Shown here piece by piece: positions 42,849 through 53,396 of a stretch of 64,000 nt of DNA. The notes under the pieces are model-generated. The model saw only the letters and a program-made list of their open reading frames with translations, did no database searches and was not told the origin of the DNA. The DNA comes from Psychrobacillus faecigallinarum (GTDB lineage: Bacteria > Bacillota > Bacilli > Bacillales_A > Planococcaceae), in the NCBI RefSeq assembly GCF_014836595.1, contig NZ_JACSQO010000004.1, positions 265,519 to 329,518 of the forward strand. Direction: 5' to 3'. The stretch's first letter is position 1. Every line of letters starts with the position of its first letter. The translations under genes and the position numbers were made by a program.

Positions 42849-45010
42849 TAGCCTTCCACTTCCTCGTAGCCAAGACGTTTATAGATCTCCTCTATAACCT
42901 TTTGAGCTGCAACTGGAATAACTGTTCCTGGACCAAAAATAGCTGAAGCACCATTCTCACGTAAAAAAGCATAGTCTTGCGCTGGGATCACTCCACCAAC
43001 GACGATTAAAATATCTTCACGTCCTAGTCTTGCAAGTTCCTCTTTTAAGGATGGAACGAGGGTCATATGCCCTGCGGCAAGAGAACTTACTCCTACTACA
43101 TGCACATCATTTTCTACTGCCTGTTGTGCTGTTTCAGCAGGAGTTTGGAATAATGGACTAATATCTACATCAAAACCTAAGTCAGCAAATGCGGTTGCGA
43201 TTACCTTAGCACCACGGTCATGTCCATCTTGTCCCATTTTGGCGATTAAAATACGAGGACGTCTTCCCTCGTTTTCTTTAAAATCTTCTGCCATTTGCTT
43301 CACTGATTGAATTTCTTCAGCATCACTAAAATTAGCACTATAAACTCCACTCACGGAGCGAATCACCGCCTTATGTCTCCCTGCAACTACCTCAATTGCA
43401 TCCGATATTTCTCCTATGGTCGCTCTTTGTCGAGCGGCATTTACAGCTGCAGCTAAAAGATTCTCTTTGCCTGTTTTAGCAGCTTCCGTTAAAGCTAATA
43501 GAGCTTCCTTAACTGATTTCTCATCTCGATTAGCTTTTACACTTGCCAAGCGTTCCATTTGTTTTTGACGAACGACAGTATTATCGATATTCAAAATATC
43601 GATTGCATCCTCTTGATCTAGGCGGTACTTATTTACCCCTATGATAATCTCTTTGGATGAATCTATTTGTGCTTGTTTTTTAGCAGCAGCTTCTTCAATT
43701 TTCATCTTAGGCAGTCCCGTTTCAATTGCTTTTGCCATTCCACCCAATTCTTCAATTTCTTCTATTAATGTCCATGCTTTTTCCATTAATTCATTTGTTA
43801 ATGCTTCTACATAATATGAACCGCCCCACGGATCTATAACTTTTGTCATATTTGTTTCTTCTTGTAAGAAAAGCTGTGTATTTCTAGCTATTCTCGCCGA
43901 AAAATCTGTAGGAAGAGCTATTGCTTCATCTAAAGCGTTAGTATGCAACGATTGAGTATGTCCCATCGCAGCAGCATTTGCTTCCACAAGTGTACGTGTC
44001 ACATTGTTAAATGGATCCTGCTCAGTGAGACTCCATCCAGATGTCTGCGAGTGGGTACGTAAAGCTAAGGTTTTTGGATTTTTAGGATTAAAGCTCTTCA
44101 TCATTTGAGCCCATATTCTTCTAGCTGCTCTCATTTTAGCTATTTCCATGAAGTAGTTCATACCGATTGCCCAAAAGAAAGAAAGTCTTGGAGCAAAAGA
44201 ATCTATCTCAATTCCTGCTTTTATACCTGTACGAACATATTCTAATCCATCTGCAAGTGTATACGCTAACTCAATGTCTGCAGTGGCTCCTGCTTCCTGC
44301 ATATGATATCCGGATATGGAAATAGAGTTGAACTTTGGCATATGCTGTGCAGTGTATGCAAAAATATCAGAGATTATTTTCATGGACATTTCCGGTGTAT
44401 AAATATAAGTATTACGCACCATATATTCTTTTAAAATATCATTTTGAATTGTACCAGCAAGCTGTTCTGGAGTTACACCTTGTTCCTCGGCAGTTACAAT
44501 ATAAAAAGCCATAATGGGCAGCACTGCGCCGTTCATCGTCATTGATACAGACATTTGGTCTAAAGGAATACCATCAAATAGAATTTTCATATCCTCAACC
44601 GAATCAATTGCCACACCTGCTTTACCAACGTCACCTGTCACTCGCTCATGATCGGAATCATAACCTCTGTGGGTTGCCAAATCGAATGCAACCGACAAAC
44701 CCTTTTGTCCCATAGCTAAGTTTCTTCTATAAAATGCATTACTTTCTTCCGCAGTTGAAAACCCTGCATACTGTCGTACTGTCCAAGGTTTAGAAACATA
44801 CATAGTAGGATAGGGTCCACGTGTATTAGGAGCTATACCAGGTAAATCATTTAAATGTTTTAACTTTTCTATATCCTCCTTTGTATATTCTTTCTTCAAT
44901 TTTATACCTTCATTGGACACAAAAGATGTGTTGTCATTTTCTGCATGCTTTCCTACTGCTTTTTTTAATACGTCATCTATAGACACAGCTTCGTAATTAG
45001 GCGTTGTCAT
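42848..45010 (-). CDS. mutB: Methylmalonyl-CoA mutase, large (catalytic) subunit
   Basis: 720 residues. The N-terminal TIM barrel has [29 protein letters not shown] substrate residues; the C-terminal B12 domain has the base-off ligand His in [11 protein letters not shown] and GGVIPAQD. Needs adenosylcobalamin. It interconverts methylmalonyl-CoA and succinyl-CoA. It overlaps mutA by 14 bases. Confidence 0.95.
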   Translation of the reverse strand: MTTPNYEAVSIDDVLKKAVGKHAENDNTSFVSNEGIKLKKEYTKEDIEKLKHLNDLPGIAPNTRGPYPTMYVSKPWTVRQYAGFSTAEESNAFYRRNLAMGQKGLSVAFDLATHRGYDSDHERVTGDVGKAGVAIDSVEDMKILFDGIPLDQMSVSMTMNGAVLPIMAFYIVTAEEQGVTPEQLAGTIQNDILKEYMVRNTYIYTPEMSMKIISDIFAYTAQHMPKFNSISISGYHMQEAGATADIELAYTLADGLEYVRTGIKAGIEIDSFAPRLSFFWAIGMNYFMEIAKMRAARRIWAQMMKSFNPKNPKTLALRTHSQTSGWSLTEQDPFNNVTRTLVEANAAAMGHTQSLHTNALDEAIALPTDFSARIARNTQLFLQEETNMTKVIDPWGGSYYVEALTNELMEKAWTLIEEIEELGGMAKAIETGLPKMKIEEAAAKKQAQIDSSKEIIIGVNKYRLDQEDAIDILNIDNTVVRQKQMERLASVKANRDEKSVKEALLALTEAAKTGKENLLAAAVNAARQRATIGEISDAIEVVAGRHKAVIRSVSGVYSANFSDAEEIQSVKQMAEDFKENEGRRPRILIAKMGQDGHDRGAKVIATAFADLGFDVDISPLFQTPAETAQQAVENDVHVVGVSSLAAGHMTLVPSLKEELARLGREDILIVVGGVIPAQDYAFLRENGASAIFGPGTVIPVAAQKVIEEIYKRLGYEEVEG

Positions 45011-46643
45011 GTGAGCCCTCCTTTTGAGCTAATGCTAATAATTCCTTTCCTTTTACAAGCATTGATTGGCCCGCATAAATAGATCCAGATAGACCAGCCT
45101 CTAGCCAATCATCATACTCTGCAAATTTCCCCGCTACATCTAACGGTACGGATAGCTTTTCGTTTAATAAAGCAGGCACTAGTCCAGCTGTCTGCTCATC
45201 ACTTCCGACAAAAATCGCATATTGAATATTTTCATTGTTAATCCATTGTTGTAAATCAAATGGTTTTAAATTCTCTTGTGCGATAACTGGAGTTATTCCA
45301 ATGGCATTCAAGTAGCCATTAATATAATCCATTCTTGGTTTATACTCCTTCAAAACTCCATATGGAAGTATAGCCGCTTTTAGCTGATATTGCTTAAAAG
45401 CTTTGCGCAAATGCTCAAATGGTTCTGCCAATCGTCTATAGTCGGATTGTATAACAATTTCCTCCAGACCGTCCTCTGGATTAGCGTAATTATTCGTACC
45501 GATGAGAGATTTTTTACGGGTTGATACTGCTTTTAGCTGTAGCTCCCATTTCTCTGAAGCACGTTGCAGCAACATACTTTCCCTCGATTCTGGAGAGCTG
45601 TCCTTCATTAAATCTATAAAATATGCCCAAGTCTTCTCAACCAATTGCTTAGTCAATGACTCAATATAGTAAGAACCACCCGCGGCATCAATAACACGTT
45701 GAATATGTGTTTCCTCCTTTAAAACAAGCTGCATGTTACGGGCAATGCGCTTTGAAGTTGGAGTTATCTCGGAAAGATAATTATGTGGATAGCTAGAAAC
45801 TATATCTGCACCGCCCAAAACGCTAGACAATATACTATTACTTGCACGCAATAGGTTTACATTAGAATCTAGAGCCGAAAAAGAGCGTAGAGAAGTTTCA
45901 GTATAAACTGGGATAGCATTGATATTTTCTTTTCCAAAGGCTTCGCCAAAAGCCTTCCAAAGTACTCTAAATGCTCTCAACTTAGCAATTTCCATAAAGA
46001 AATTTGTGTCGATAGAAAATTGCACAAATGCCTTTTCTTCTAGTTTTTCAATACCATTTAAATGTGCTAGTGTATCTGCTTGAACTAATACACTTGCTAG
46101 TTCACTAACTACGTCTCCACCAGCCTTATGTAGTTGGGTGCCGTCTAAATGTAATGATCTAGCACCTGTAAGATTTCTGTCGGCTCCAATTATAAAGCCA
46201 TGTAATTCGTCAAAGTGATCCAGAAAACTAGAATTATTTGTAACATCCAATAATACCTCATGTTCTTGGAACAGTATTTTTAGTTCTTCTATTTGAAAAG
46301 GACTCCATTCATGAATAGCATCAACCTTGTAATTGATCAAATCATTTCCTTTAGATAGGTTTTCCTTCATATCTACAATAATTTCTTCAGCTGTGTTTCC
46401 TGTAGAGTGCTGCGCGACCTTCCAATTAGCAGTTTCTTTAGAATGTCTTACTGTATTAGTTTGGTCTAAAGAAATATTTGTTAAGTCTGCCAATGTATAA
46501 AGCGGTTTCAAAATAATATCTTCTAAAGTTTTAGTTTCCAAAGATTCCAACGATTTTCCCTTTAATGACTTAATTGCAGCCTGCTCCCAATCAGCAAAGC
46601 TTGCTTCGGTAAAATTGGTTTGCTTCATGTCGTTTATAGTCAT
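44997..46643 (-). CDS. mutA: Methylmalonyl-CoA mutase, small subunit
   Basis: 548 residues, the mutase barrel with a degenerate C-terminal B12 domain: the DxHxxG cobalamin motif of the large subunit is missing, as expected for the non-catalytic partner. It matches MutA in [12 protein letters not shown] and [10 protein letters not shown]. First gene of mutA-mutB-meaB. The start ATG at 46643 has only a distant AGGGGG; an ATG five codons in is an alternative. Confidence 0.9.
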   Translation of the reverse strand: MTINDMKQTNFTEASFADWEQAAIKSLKGKSLESLETKTLEDIILKPLYTLADLTNISLDQTNTVRHSKETANWKVAQHSTGNTAEEIIVDMKENLSKGNDLINYKVDAIHEWSPFQIEELKILFQEHEVLLDVTNNSSFLDHFDELHGFIIGADRNLTGARSLHLDGTQLHKAGGDVVSELASVLVQADTLAHLNGIEKLEEKAFVQFSIDTNFFMEIAKLRAFRVLWKAFGEAFGKENINAIPVYTETSLRSFSALDSNVNLLRASNSILSSVLGGADIVSSYPHNYLSEITPTSKRIARNMQLVLKEETHIQRVIDAAGGSYYIESLTKQLVEKTWAYFIDLMKDSSPESRESMLLQRASEKWELQLKAVSTRKKSLIGTNNYANPEDGLEEIVIQSDYRRLAEPFEHLRKAFKQYQLKAAILPYGVLKEYKPRMDYINGYLNAIGITPVIAQENLKPFDLQQWINNENIQYAIFVGSDEQTAGLVPALLNEKLSVPLDVAGKFAEYDDWLEAGLSGSIYAGQSMLVKGKELLALAQKEGSHDNA

Positions 46644-46880
46644 ATGAACGCTTTCGCTTCCCCCTTGTATAATTATTGTTATATTTCTATTCTACATGAG
46701 TGCTTCATGGTAATAAAGTGATTTTGTCCCTTGTCAGAAAGTAACCTTTATTCAGGATATTAAATTCTTTAAGCAATTTAACTCTCCTTCTGCTCGCTAA
46801 CGAACATACATATAATTTTAATATAGCCTTATATAAGCTCATTTCATTATGTTATCAAACTTAAACGAAAGAGGTAAAAT

Positions 46881-47501
46881 ATGATATTTGTCTTTATGGG
46901 TATACTTTTATTTATTAGTCTTGTCAGTGGAGGAACCATTGCTCTTTTAGCATATGAAATGTTCCATCAGAAGTTTAATAGAGCATTAGGATTATTGTGT
47001 GGATTATTATTGGTCGGTCTATTAGTTTTTGAGATTATTCCAGAATCCCTTGAATCCTATGAAAAACTAAGTTTGCTTCTAGGATTTATCATTGGTTATT
47101 TCTTTTATAGCCTAACGGTTCTTCACTCACATAACGAAAAGAAGCATGTGAGCTCTATGACTCCATTGATTTTCGGACTATTTTTACATACTATTCCTTT
47201 AAGCCTAACTCTTGGTTCGTTGCTTAACAATCAAATGTTTCCAATCGCGATTACTACTTCTACCATCTTACACCATATTCCAGAGGGCTTTGCACTCACT
47301 AGTCTTTTCTTACTCCGTAAAAAGAAACTAATGTCTTTATTAGTTTGTTTCCTCTCCCTATCCGTCTGTTCTATATTCTTCATGTGGATCGGAAAGGACA
47401 TTTTCATAGCTCCGAGAATACAAGGGGTATTGATAGGAATTTCTATTTGTTTAATTGGTCTAACAAGTTGGAAAGAATTTATTTTCCCTTCAAACAAATA
47501 A
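46881..47501 (+). CDS. ZIP-like metal permease family protein, short
   Basis: 206 residues with about seven membrane segments. TTSTILHHIPEGFALTSLF corresponds to the ZIP transporter motif (His and Glu metal ligands). The partner motif on the preceding helix, usually HNxPEG, here reads LHTIPLSLTLG, so the Glu is missing. Metal transport is therefore plausible but not assured. AAAGAGGTAAA precedes ATG. Divergent from mutA. Confidence 0.7.
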   Translation: MIFVFMGILLFISLVSGGTIALLAYEMFHQKFNRALGLLCGLLLVGLLVFEIIPESLESYEKLSLLLGFIIGYFFYSLTVLHSHNEKKHVSSMTPLIFGLFLHTIPLSLTLGSLLNNQMFPIAITTSTILHHIPEGFALTSLFLLRKKKLMSLLVCFLSLSVCSIFFMWIGKDIFIAPRIQGVLIGISICLIGLTSWKEFIFPSNK

Positions 47502-47506
47502 TATTA

Positions 47507-47527
47507 TTAACTATTCAGTATAGTTAA
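47507..47527. promoter_or_regulatory. Perfect dyad upstream of SRPBCC gene
   Basis: TTAACTAT and ATAGTTAA form an 8-bp perfect inverted repeat around TCAGT, 38 bases before the next start. A repressor operator is likelier than a terminator because the stem is AT-rich and no T run follows. Confidence 0.4.
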
Positions 47528-47564
47528 AATGATATTAAAATATAAAAGATTAGGAGGTTCGAAA

Positions 47565-48068
47565 ATGAAGAATGATACGGAGATAGTTCAAATAAAAAAA
47601 GACTTACATGTAGAATCTTCTATAGACATTGTATGGAATGCATGGATGAATAATAATATTGTATCTCAATGGTTCGCTCCAACTGCCATTATAGATCCTT
47701 GTATAGGTGGGAAATATGAACTTTATTTTATACATGGAAATCTCAAGCAAATGAATACAAAGGGATGCAAAATAATCGATCTAGTTGAAAGGCAAAAACT
47801 AATGTTTACGTGGAAGGCTCCCGATTCATTTGCTGAAATCATTAATGTGGAAGATAACCTGACTATTATTGAAATTACATTAGAAGAAATTGAAACTAAT
47901 TTAACAAAGATAAATCTTATTCATAGCGGATTTTCTAAAACAGAAGATTGGAATGAGGCTTTTTCTTGGCATGATAACGCTTGGACAAGTGTTCTAAGCA
48001 GTTTAAAATCAGAGCTTGAAAAAGGAAACGGTGATCTTTGCTGCGAACCACTCGAGGAAAAGAATTGA
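47565..48068 (+). CDS. SRPBCC / AHSA1-domain protein
   Basis: 167 residues with the START-like AHSA1 layout: VESSIDIVWNAWMN at the front, QWFAPTA, FTWKAP in the middle and GFSKTEDWNEAFSWHDNAW-type C-terminal helix. Such proteins bind small hydrophobic ligands and often form pairs with ArsR repressors, though none is adjacent here. TAGGAGG precedes ATG at 47565. Confidence 0.8.
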   Translation: MKNDTEIVQIKKDLHVESSIDIVWNAWMNNNIVSQWFAPTAIIDPCIGGKYELYFIHGNLKQMNTKGCKIIDLVERQKLMFTWKAPDSFAEIINVEDNLTIIEITLEEIETNLTKINLIHSGFSKTEDWNEAFSWHDNAWTSVLSSLKSELEKGNGDLCCEPLEEKN

Positions 48069-48179
48069 GTATAAAGAAAAACGGTGACATTTAGACTACT
48101 ATTTTGCCAAGTGTAACAACATACGTAAATAAAATTATCAGGATTTGGATGACAGTGTACTAATGCTAAGTAACTGTAG

Positions 48180-48605
48180 TTAATGACCATCATCTTCAGG
48201 AACGGTACTAAACACAAGACTATTATCATTCCTGACGGTTATGTAATTTTCAAGCTGGTGTACCCATCCATCCTCTCCTCTAACCCCTCTCCCTGCTAAG
48301 ATAAAGCTATCCGGATTAATGGTCTTTACAGAAAACTCCAATCTATATACATCTTCAGAAGAATCAGTTGTATAACTCAGCTCCAAATTATCCAATGTAA
48401 ATTCATTTATAATTTCATCACTTTTCAAAATTTCTTTTGCCGTTTCTGTAATTCTTTCTCTTAATTCATCTTCTTCTGATCCACCTCTTAAAAAGAAAAA
48501 CCAAAAAGGAACAGCAATAATTACGAAAAAACATAGCATCAATAAAGTTAATTTTAACATTACTATTTTTTGATAGGGAGTGGTTGATATTAACTTCATG
48601 GGCAT
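48180..48605 (-). CDS. Membrane-anchored protein, unknown (paralogue 1)
   Basis: 141 residues: one N-terminal membrane segment (about residues 14-38), then a small extracytoplasmic domain. It shares with the next gene the order FTLDN...VYRLEFSVKTI...FILAGRGVRGEDGWVHQ...LVFS, so the two arose by tandem duplication. No family recognised. A reasonable start is ATG with AAGGAGAAG upstream. Confidence 0.65.
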   Translation of the reverse strand: MPMKLISTTPYQKIVMLKLTLLMLCFFVIIAVPFWFFFLRGGSEEDELRERITETAKEILKSDEIINEFTLDNLELSYTTDSSEDVYRLEFSVKTINPDSFILAGRGVRGEDGWVHQLENYITVRNDNSLVFSTVPEDDGH

Positions 48606-48621
48606 GCTTCTCCTTTCCTTG

Positions 48622-49032
48622 CTAATGGTCTTCCGATGGATTGGAACTAAAAACTAATGTCTCACTATCCTTGACTGTCACATAATTGACACGTTCGTGT
48701 ATCCAACCATTCTCCCCCTTTACCCCTCCTCCAGTTAGTATGAAATTTGCTGGATCTATCGGTTTAATGGAGAATGTAAGTATATAAACCTCTTCTGATT
48801 CATTGTTTCTATGACTTTGTTTAATATTATCAATCGTGAAATCCGTTATATTAGGATCTTTCTCTAATATGGATATAGCAGCTAATTTGATGCTCTCCGA
48901 TAAATCGACAGAACTCTGAGTGTCTTCTTTTTTCATCAACCAAACAATGCTTAGAACAATAACAAAAACAAGGACTATTAAAAAAATACCATTACCTCTT
49001 TTAGAGGACGGTGTTCTAGAAATCAGTTTCAT
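48622..49032 (-). CDS. Membrane-anchored protein, unknown (paralogue 2)
   Basis: 136 residues with the same design as its neighbour: basic head, one membrane helix (about 14-32) and the domain with FTIDN, ILTFSIKPIDP, GGGVKGENGWIHE and LVFS. Spacing of 16 bases indicates one transcript. The conserved GxGVxGExGWxHx core may mark a small surface domain family. Confidence 0.65.
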   Translation of the reverse strand: MKLISRTPSSKRGNGIFLIVLVFVIVLSIVWLMKKEDTQSSVDLSESIKLAAISILEKDPNITDFTIDNIKQSHRNNESEEVYILTFSIKPIDPANFILTGGGVKGENGWIHERVNYVTVKDSETLVFSSNPSEDH

Positions 49033-49139
49033 CTATTTACACATCCTTTTGAAGAATAATTACCTCGCTACTTATATATACGATTAATGTCGATAAAACA
49101 TTCGCTACGCTAATACTCGGGATTTCATAAAAAACAAAA

Positions 49140-49161
49140 ACCTCCCTAAGAGAAGGGAGGT
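49140..49161 (-). terminator. Terminator of the murQ operon
   Basis: ACCTCCCT and AGGGAGGT form a perfect stem, with T-rich sequence following on the minus strand. It lies about 115 bases after the murQ stop. Confidence 0.7.
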
Positions 49162-49277
49162 ATAAAAGTTCTATAGTTTATTAAAGTTGTTAGCTATGAT
49201 TATATGAATATAGAAAAAGATAATGATTTATACCTACGATGAGAAATTCTTGCTGTTTTTTGTTTGTTTGAAATGGG

Positions 49278-50189
49278 CTACTCTTCCGCTCCACCTTCAA
49301 TAATCGCTAACCTTACTTTACCGTTTGCTTTTTTAAGCAAGATTGCAGCTTCCTGTGCACTTGTCTTAGTTAATATCATAATAATAGCTTGTTTAACATT
49401 ATATTCGGTTTCTTCTAATGCTAGCTCGGCTTCTTCATATGTAAAACCTGTGGCTTCACAAACAATTTTTTTTGCCCTTTCTTGAAGCTTATGATTACTC
49501 GCACGTACATCCACCATAAGGTTTTTGTATACTTTCCCGAGCCTAATCATAGCTACAGTAGAAATCATATTTAGCACCATTTTATGTGCTGTCGCTGCCT
49601 TTAGTCTAGTTGAGCCAGTCAAAATCTCGGGACCTGTATCGACTTCGATTGCAACATCTGCATACGTGCTAATCAAAGATTCGGTATTACTAGTTAAACT
49701 AATCGTTTTTGCACCAATAGATTGGGCATAAGAAAGTCCACCTGCTACATATGGAGTTCTGCCACTAGCTGCGATCCCAATAACAACATCATTAGAACTA
49801 AATTTCTTATCCTTTAAGTCTGCTATTCCTAATTCAAAGTTATCCTCGGCCCCCTCAACTGCAACCATGACTGCATCTAAACCTCCAGCTAATACAGCCT
49901 GAACCATATTTGGATCAGTACTAAACGTTGGTGGGCATTCAGCCGCGTCTAGCAAGCCTAATCGGCCACTAGTCCCAGCTCCCATATAAAATAGTCTTCC
50001 TTGGGCAGAGAGCTTTTCATATACTATCTCTATCGCATTTTCTATTTTTGGTAAGATCCTTGTTATTGCATTCGCTACTTTTTGATCCTCTTCATTCATT
50101 ATGTGAAGAATTTCGGTGACAGACATCATGTCTAATTCCTTTGTTTTAGGGTTATGTCGCTCTGTTGATAATTTATCCAATTGAATCAT
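49278..50189 (-). CDS. murQ: N-acetylmuramic acid 6-phosphate etherase
   Basis: 303 residues. SIS fold with GAGTSGRLGLLDAAECPPTF and GIAASGRTPYV; the C-terminal UBA-like helices follow. It splits the lactyl ether of MurNAc-6-phosphate to GlcNAc-6-phosphate. ATG at 50189 is preceded by GGAAGG at ten bases; the upstream in-frame ATG has no site. It is the last gene of the serine hydrolase-ABC transporter operon. Confidence 0.93.
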   Translation of the reverse strand: MIQLDKLSTERHNPKTKELDMMSVTEILHIMNEEDQKVANAITRILPKIENAIEIVYEKLSAQGRLFYMGAGTSGRLGLLDAAECPPTFSTDPNMVQAVLAGGLDAVMVAVEGAEDNFELGIADLKDKKFSSNDVVIGIAASGRTPYVAGGLSYAQSIGAKTISLTSNTESLISTYADVAIEVDTGPEILTGSTRLKAATAHKMVLNMISTVAMIRLGKVYKNLMVDVRASNHKLQERAKKIVCEATGFTYEEAELALEETEYNVKQAIIMILTKTSAQEAAILLKKANGKVRLAIIEGGAEE

Positions 50190-50278
50190 TAACGTCAAAC
50201 CTTCCATTGATTATGCATTTATTCAACCAATATATTTATTTGCATTTCTGGAGTTTGTACAAACACTCACTAATCAAA

Positions 50279-51106
50279 TTACTTCACTGCTCCCGCCGTT
50301 AATCCTTCCATAAACTGCTTAGATGCTATTAAGAATAGAACCATCATTGGTAAGGATGCTAGTGTCAGACCAGCAAACAATGAGCCCCAATCAGCAGAAT
50401 GCTCACCAAAAAGAGATAGCATCCCAACAGGAATTGTCATCTTTGCTTTCTCCGTTATAAAAATAAGCGGGAAGAAGAAGTCATTCCAAGAAGCGATGAA
50501 GTTAATAATGACAACAGTTCCTAATGCAGGCCTCATGAGAGGAAGAAGGACATGCCATAGAGTGCGTAGGTTGCCTGCCCCATCAATTCTAGCAGCCTCC
50601 TCTAACTCCATAGGCAATGTCCTGAAAAAGCCAGTTAATATAAGCATCGTAATAGGGGTACCGGTTGCTATATTCATAAAGATTAAGGACCACAAGGAGT
50701 TAATTAGACCAAGATCACGCATTAATATAAATAATGGTACAATTCCTAGTTTTATTGGTATCATCATTCCCAATAAAAATAAAAAGAAAATTGCATTGTT
50801 CCAGCTAAAATTGAAACGGGCGATATAAAAAGCAGCTAATGAACAAAATATCACCACTAGTACTACAGAGGTGACACTTACAATAACACTGTTTATAAAA
50901 TACTGATCAAAAGGTATTTTACTTAAGAGTGTTCTATAAGTATCTAAGCTGAAGCTCGTAGGTAGTCCTAAAGGATTTTTAAATATTTCTGCACTCGATT
51001 TAAAGGAGGAAAGAAACATTAAAAAGATTGGATACAAACTTATCGTGGCAACAGCAAACATAATTACATAATAGATTGGCCTAATCCAAATTGAATTTTT
51101 CTCCAT
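50279..51106 (-). CDS. Sugar ABC transporter permease (MalG type)
   Basis: 275 residues, six membrane segments, with the permease-ATPase coupling motif EEAARIDGAGNLRTLWHVLLPLMRPA near residue 190. It is the CUT1-family inner-membrane half paired with the gene before it. No ATPase gene is present, so a shared MsmX-type ATPase would drive it. Confidence 0.9.
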   Translation of the reverse strand: MEKNSIWIRPIYYVIMFAVATISLYPIFLMFLSSFKSSAEIFKNPLGLPTSFSLDTYRTLLSKIPFDQYFINSVIVSVTSVVLVVIFCSLAAFYIARFNFSWNNAIFFLFLLGMMIPIKLGIVPLFILMRDLGLINSLWSLIFMNIATGTPITMLILTGFFRTLPMELEEAARIDGAGNLRTLWHVLLPLMRPALGTVVIINFIASWNDFFFPLIFITEKAKMTIPVGMLSLFGEHSADWGSLFAGLTLASLPMMVLFLIASKQFMEGLTAGAVK

Positions 51107-51120
51107 ACTTTTTCACCCTC

Positions 51121-52062
51121 TTACATTTGGACTTCTTTTTTATTCATAAACTTCAAGAAAATCATTGTACATATTAATATGAAGAAAAACAAAACAGTCG
51201 CAAGGGCTGAACCTAGACCAATTGCAGTAGAACTAGAAGCTGTAGAACTACCAAATGCTAACCTATAAAAGAAAACAGCCAGTGTATCTGTTGAATAATA
51301 AGGCTCACCCATCGAGCCCTGCATAGCATATATCAGCTCAAACGCCTCAAATGATTGGATAAAAGTTAAGACCGTCATGATTAAAATAGATGGAATCATC
51401 AATGGAATGAATATTTTCCTTAACATCGTAAAACCTTTTGCTCCATCTAGCTTGGCAGCTTCAATCAATTCCCCTGGGATATTTTGAAAACCAGCTAAAA
51501 ATATGAGAACTCCAAAACCCAAACCAAACCAACAGTTTACTAAAATAATAGAGATTAAAGCAGTTTCTTGTTCACCTAGCCAAGCTCTTTGCAGATTTTC
51601 TAATCCAAGCTTTCCCAATATAAGATTTAAAGTTCCGAAATTTGGGTTTAATATTAACTTCCATAAGAAACCTACAACGATTACAGATAGCAACCGTGGT
51701 AAGAAAAAAGCAACCTTAAAAAATTCTGCTCCCTTTACTTTTTTGTAGATGATAAAAGCTAATAAAAACGCTAATCCATTCATTACAACCATTTGAATGC
51801 AAAAGTAAAGTACATTATGTGAAAAAGCATTCCAGAACATAGATCCATAAGGCTCTGTAGTAAATAGAGTGACGAAATTGTCTAAGCCAACAAAAGCATC
51901 TCTAGAGAACCCCTTAAAGGAGAAAAAGCTGTAGGATAATGCAGCCAGTATAGGATAAAGTACAAACATCCCATAAATGATTAATATAGGGATAGGAAAA
52001 AGGTGTATAGTCCACCCTTTTCCCTTCTTTGATCGTTTTATTGGAGCTGTTTTTTCTGACAT
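51121..52062 (-). CDS. Sugar ABC transporter permease (MalF type)
   Basis: 313 residues with an N-terminal membrane helix plus five more and the EAA motif ELIEAAKLDGAKGFTMLRKI. It is the partner of the MalG-type permease 15 bases downstream. AAGGAGG precedes ATG. Substrate is inferred from the operon only. Confidence 0.9.
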   Translation of the reverse strand: MSEKTAPIKRSKKGKGWTIHLFPIPILIIYGMFVLYPILAALSYSFFSFKGFSRDAFVGLDNFVTLFTTEPYGSMFWNAFSHNVLYFCIQMVVMNGLAFLLAFIIYKKVKGAEFFKVAFFLPRLLSVIVVGFLWKLILNPNFGTLNLILGKLGLENLQRAWLGEQETALISIILVNCWFGLGFGVLIFLAGFQNIPGELIEAAKLDGAKGFTMLRKIFIPLMIPSILIMTVLTFIQSFEAFELIYAMQGSMGEPYYSTDTLAVFFYRLAFGSSTASSSTAIGLGSALATVLFFFILICTMIFLKFMNKKEVQM

Positions 52063-52082
52063 TTATCACAGCCTCCTTTTTA

Positions 52083-53396
52083 TTATTGGAAAGGTGTAAA
52101 CCAAGATTCAGCACTTTTCTGTACCTTATCCGCTACTTCCTCAGGTGTTACTTGACCTAAATACATCCCTTGAAGTTCAGTTTCTAAAACAGTTTTTGTC
52201 GTTGGATCTCCACCGGCAAAATTGATAACCCAGTAATATGGCGTCGATTTGGATTCCACCTCTTTACTTAACTCACTAAGAAGTTCATTTTCAGAGCTAA
52301 TTCCAGGAATCGCGCTAATCATATTAAATTCTTTAACAAATAGCTCTCCAAATTCCTTAGTTGTTAGAAATTGTAGGAACTCCTTAGCAGCATCTTTGTT
52401 TTTAGAATTAGCATTAATAGCAAATGAACCATCTACCCACGAAGTTACTGTTTGATTTCCTTCTTTAGAAGGCATTGCAAAATAACCGTAATCCAAATCT
52501 CCGTTTAAATCGTTTATAACAGGTATTTCCCAACTACCAAGCGGAAACATTGCTGCTTGTTCCATTGCAAACAATGTACGAATATCGTCCATACCTAAGC
52601 CCTCAGAGTTTGCTGGGAAATATTTCTTCAAATCATTCATCGCTTTAATTGACTCTACAAATGAAGGGTCAGCAAAATTTGTTTCTCCTTTTACAAGTTT
52701 ATCTGCAAACGAATTACCATCCATAACTCCTGCACCTAAGATTCCATGTGTTAATGATAGTAACCAGCCTTCTTTAGTACCCATAGCAATTGGGGTTACT
52801 CCTGCTTTTAAAAGTTTTTCATTGACCGCTATGAATTCATCCCAAGTAGTTGGAACTTCAATTCCTTGTTCAGCAAATATTTTTTTGTTATAGAAAAATT
52901 GAGTAGAGCTAATGTTTAATGGCACACCATATTGCTCTCCGTCTGCTCCTCGAGAGGCTGCTAAGAATTCCTCCGAGTATTGATTTAACCCTTCTAAGCC
53001 AGTAATCGGCTCAACGAATCCTGCATCCACTAGCTTTAAACCAGCACCATATGGACGCAAGTGAAAAATATCCGGACCTTCTCCAGCTTGTAAAGCAGTA
53101 TTTAAAACTGTATTATATTCCGTATTTTTAGTGGGACTGAATTCTACTTTAATTTCTGGATGCGTTTCGTTAAAAAGAGCAATTACTTTTTCATACTTAG
53201 AAACATCTTCGGTTCTCCAACTGCCAATGGTTAAATTTATTGTTTCCTTTTCTGCTGATGTAGTTATCTTATCTCCACCACTTTCAGAGCCTGTTGATGA
53301 AGAATCATTATCTTTATCATCTGAGCAAGCAGCCATGACAAAAGTTAATAACATGATTGTAAGGACTAAGAGTCCATTTTTAATCCATTGTTTCAT
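52083..53396 (-). CDS. Sugar ABC transporter substrate-binding lipoprotein
   Basis: 437 residues. Lipoprotein signal peptide with lipobox VMAAC (Cys near residue 24), then an acidic/Ser linker and a family 1 extracellular binding fold (NLTIGSWRTEDVSKYE; AMFPLGSWEIP). ATG at 53396 follows AAAAGGGG; its start overlaps the serine hydrolase end by 17 bases. With MurQ in the operon, a cell-wall amino sugar or muropeptide is a good candidate ligand. Confidence 0.9.
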   Translation of the reverse strand: MKQWIKNGLLVLTIMLLTFVMAACSDDKDNDSSSTGSESGGDKITTSAEKETINLTIGSWRTEDVSKYEKVIALFNETHPEIKVEFSPTKNTEYNTVLNTALQAGEGPDIFHLRPYGAGLKLVDAGFVEPITGLEGLNQYSEEFLAASRGADGEQYGVPLNISSTQFFYNKKIFAEQGIEVPTTWDEFIAVNEKLLKAGVTPIAMGTKEGWLLSLTHGILGAGVMDGNSFADKLVKGETNFADPSFVESIKAMNDLKKYFPANSEGLGMDDIRTLFAMEQAAMFPLGSWEIPVINDLNGDLDYGYFAMPSKEGNQTVTSWVDGSFAINANSKNKDAAKEFLQFLTTKEFGELFVKEFNMISAIPGISSENELLSELSKEVESKSTPYYWVINFAGGDPTTKTVLETELQGMYLGQVTPEEVADKVQKSAESWFTPFQ

